A DNA stretch of 64,000 nt from positions 61,215,984-61,279,983 of the forward strand of contig NC_092803.1 of the NCBI RefSeq assembly GCF_040954645.1, in the 5' to 3' direction. Under the pieces are notes generated by a model, which had not been told where the DNA came from, searched no databases, and saw nothing but the letters and a program-made list of their open reading frames with translations. Each line of letters begins with the position of its first letter. Within the stretch, counting starts at the first letter, position 1. This stretch comes from Diabrotica undecimpunctata. Taxonomy: Eukaryota; Arthropoda; Insecta; Coleoptera; Chrysomelidae. Of this stretch, positions 62,868-64,000 are shown in pieces. A program made the position numbers and the translations under genes.

Positions 62868-63625
62868 TCTAGGGATTCATAAATTTTTTAGTGGAACTAT
62901 TTTTAAATAAACAATCAAAACGTCAACTTCATTATGTTGTTCACAACTTAAAAACTTGTCTATTTAGAGATTTAACGTAAACAGGCAACTTTTTCAGAAA
63001 AAAAAAAAGATTTGATTGAAATGAAGAAAAATTTTTTTTTATTTAAAGTTGTGTTTTTAGCCAACTTTCCGAATATTGTTTAGCCTTTTAGCATTTAATT
63101 TGAACTAAATTTGCAGGATTTGTAAATGTTTGCTTAAAAAGTGCTATTTATTATTAAATCATTACATAAATGTAATTTTTTTAAACTTTTTTTCATAGGT
63201 TATTAGTATACGTATTAATGAAGAAAATAAGCCCCGGATTATTGAGATCCATTTAGTTAAATTGTCTGTACCAGCCTTAGAAATTAGCTCTTTTTCAAAA
63301 AACCTAATAAACAAATGAAATTTCGCAAAAATGATTTGGACACAATTCAAACACGATAAGACCCTCAAGTTCAGGTACATTTAAAAAAATATTAACAAAT
63401 AGTAAAAAAATTATTAAAAATATTCAAAAATAGCAAAACATAGCATTTTGCCATAACTATTTTGTTTATTAACCGATTTTAGCATATCTAATTTTGTATA
63501 CCTTGTTTTCTGAAAAAGTTGCCTGTTGACTTGAAATCTCTAAATAGACTAGTTTCTAAGTTATGAGCAAAACAATAAGTTTGACGTTTTGATTGTTGAT
63601 TTAAAAATAGTTCAGAGAATCACTC
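62868..63625. repeat. Non-autonomous DNA element with ~140-bp inverted repeats
   Basis: The arms at about 62870-63005 and 63490-63625 are inverted copies, sharing AACAATCAAAACGTCAA, GTCTATTTAGAGATTT and CAGGCAACTTTTTCAGAAAA blocks. By eye around 85% identical. The 480-bp centre has only short ORFs (for example 63162-63380, minus) without a domain. Superfamily unknown. Confidence 0.75.
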
Positions 63626-63639
63626 TGATCTTGATACAG

Positions 63640-64000
63640 ATAATCGTGAACAATATAGACAAATATATACTAGATAACTCATTCAGAAATCCAACTGACT
63701 AAAACTCGCGACATTTGTCATGACGAAAATAAGAACAAACTAGTCTTCCAGAGCACGTGGGATATGAAACAAACTTGGGACACCAGGGGAAAAATATAAA
63801 TACCACAGAGGCTTGATAACGGAAAGAAGGCAGAAAATAGGAAGTTGTACCTAAAATATATGTTTTACGTACCAAAATAGCAGAACAAGAGACTAACTTA
63901 GACCGAACTCATTTGAAAGCATATTTAAAAACTAAAACTAGTTTGTTCATTTAACCTCTTTATCTAATTGTCTTGTCTTATCTATCTATAATAAAGATTA
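63640..64000. other. Unassigned right edge
   Basis: No exon, repeat arm or transposase motif recognised. It presumably continues the intron of the minus-strand gene. Confidence 0.3.

Noticed and set aside
63162..63380. 72-codon minus-strand ORF as an upstream exon of the minus-strand gene
   Set aside because: It lies inside the inverted-repeat element and has neither a suitable donor nor compositional likeness to the downstream exon.

Overview
This window looks like a piece of a large, transposon-swollen insect genome, most likely a beetle. It is AT-rich with multi-kilobase introns. It is packed with RTE-, R1- and Jockey-like LINEs, Tc1/mariner-like and Harbinger elements, hAT-like insertions and Ty3/Gypsy elements in many states of decay. 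The beetle assignment is an inference from this repeat mix and not from a diagnostic gene.

Two host genes can be supported. The main one is the 3' two-thirds of a condensin I subunit CAP-G (NCAPG) gene on the + strand. Nine exons between 6967 and 52552 join with consistent splice phases into 672 codons plus a TAG stop. The upstream exons lie left of the window. Only 2,019 of about 45,600 bases are coding; the eight introns (875 to 16,696 bp) hold nearly all the transposons. The second host gene is on the - strand: a terminal exon (61382-62512) of an unrecognised Lys/Ser-rich disordered protein ending in an acidic SUMO-interaction-like motif.

Layout. 1-1650: LINE reverse transcriptase, - strand, open to the window edge, followed by an internally deleted Tigger-like relic. 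2634-6690: a Harbinger element with an antisense MADF/BESS partner gene, sitting between long inverted arms. 6967-27345: first five in-window CAP-G exons, with RTE- and Jockey-like LINEs, gag debris, palindromic MITEs and a DDE transposase gene split by a hAT-like insertion with an 8-bp target duplication. 27346-44041: one intron holding a mariner-like element with about 285-bp inverted repeats, into which a 12.3-kb Ty3/Gypsy element inserted. That element has intact gag and pol, almost identical 2.18-kb LTRs, an ATCT target duplication and a textbook -1 frameshift site. 44042-52552: the last four CAP-G exons with old LINE debris.

52828-61030: a second, decayed Gypsy element whose pol ends in a macrodomain plus a CCCH-finger tail. 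It is followed by a 5'-truncated R1-like LINE with a 13-bp target duplication, inserted in a decayed, unclassified DDE-like gene, and then by more LINE fragments. 61347-64000: the second host gene and a 750-bp non-autonomous inverted-repeat element.

The most unusual items are the macrodomain/CCCH module on the Gypsy relic, the young intact Gypsy with its frameshift signal, and the precise three-level nesting of elements inside CAP-G introns. No CRISPR arrays, tRNA or rRNA genes were recognised.
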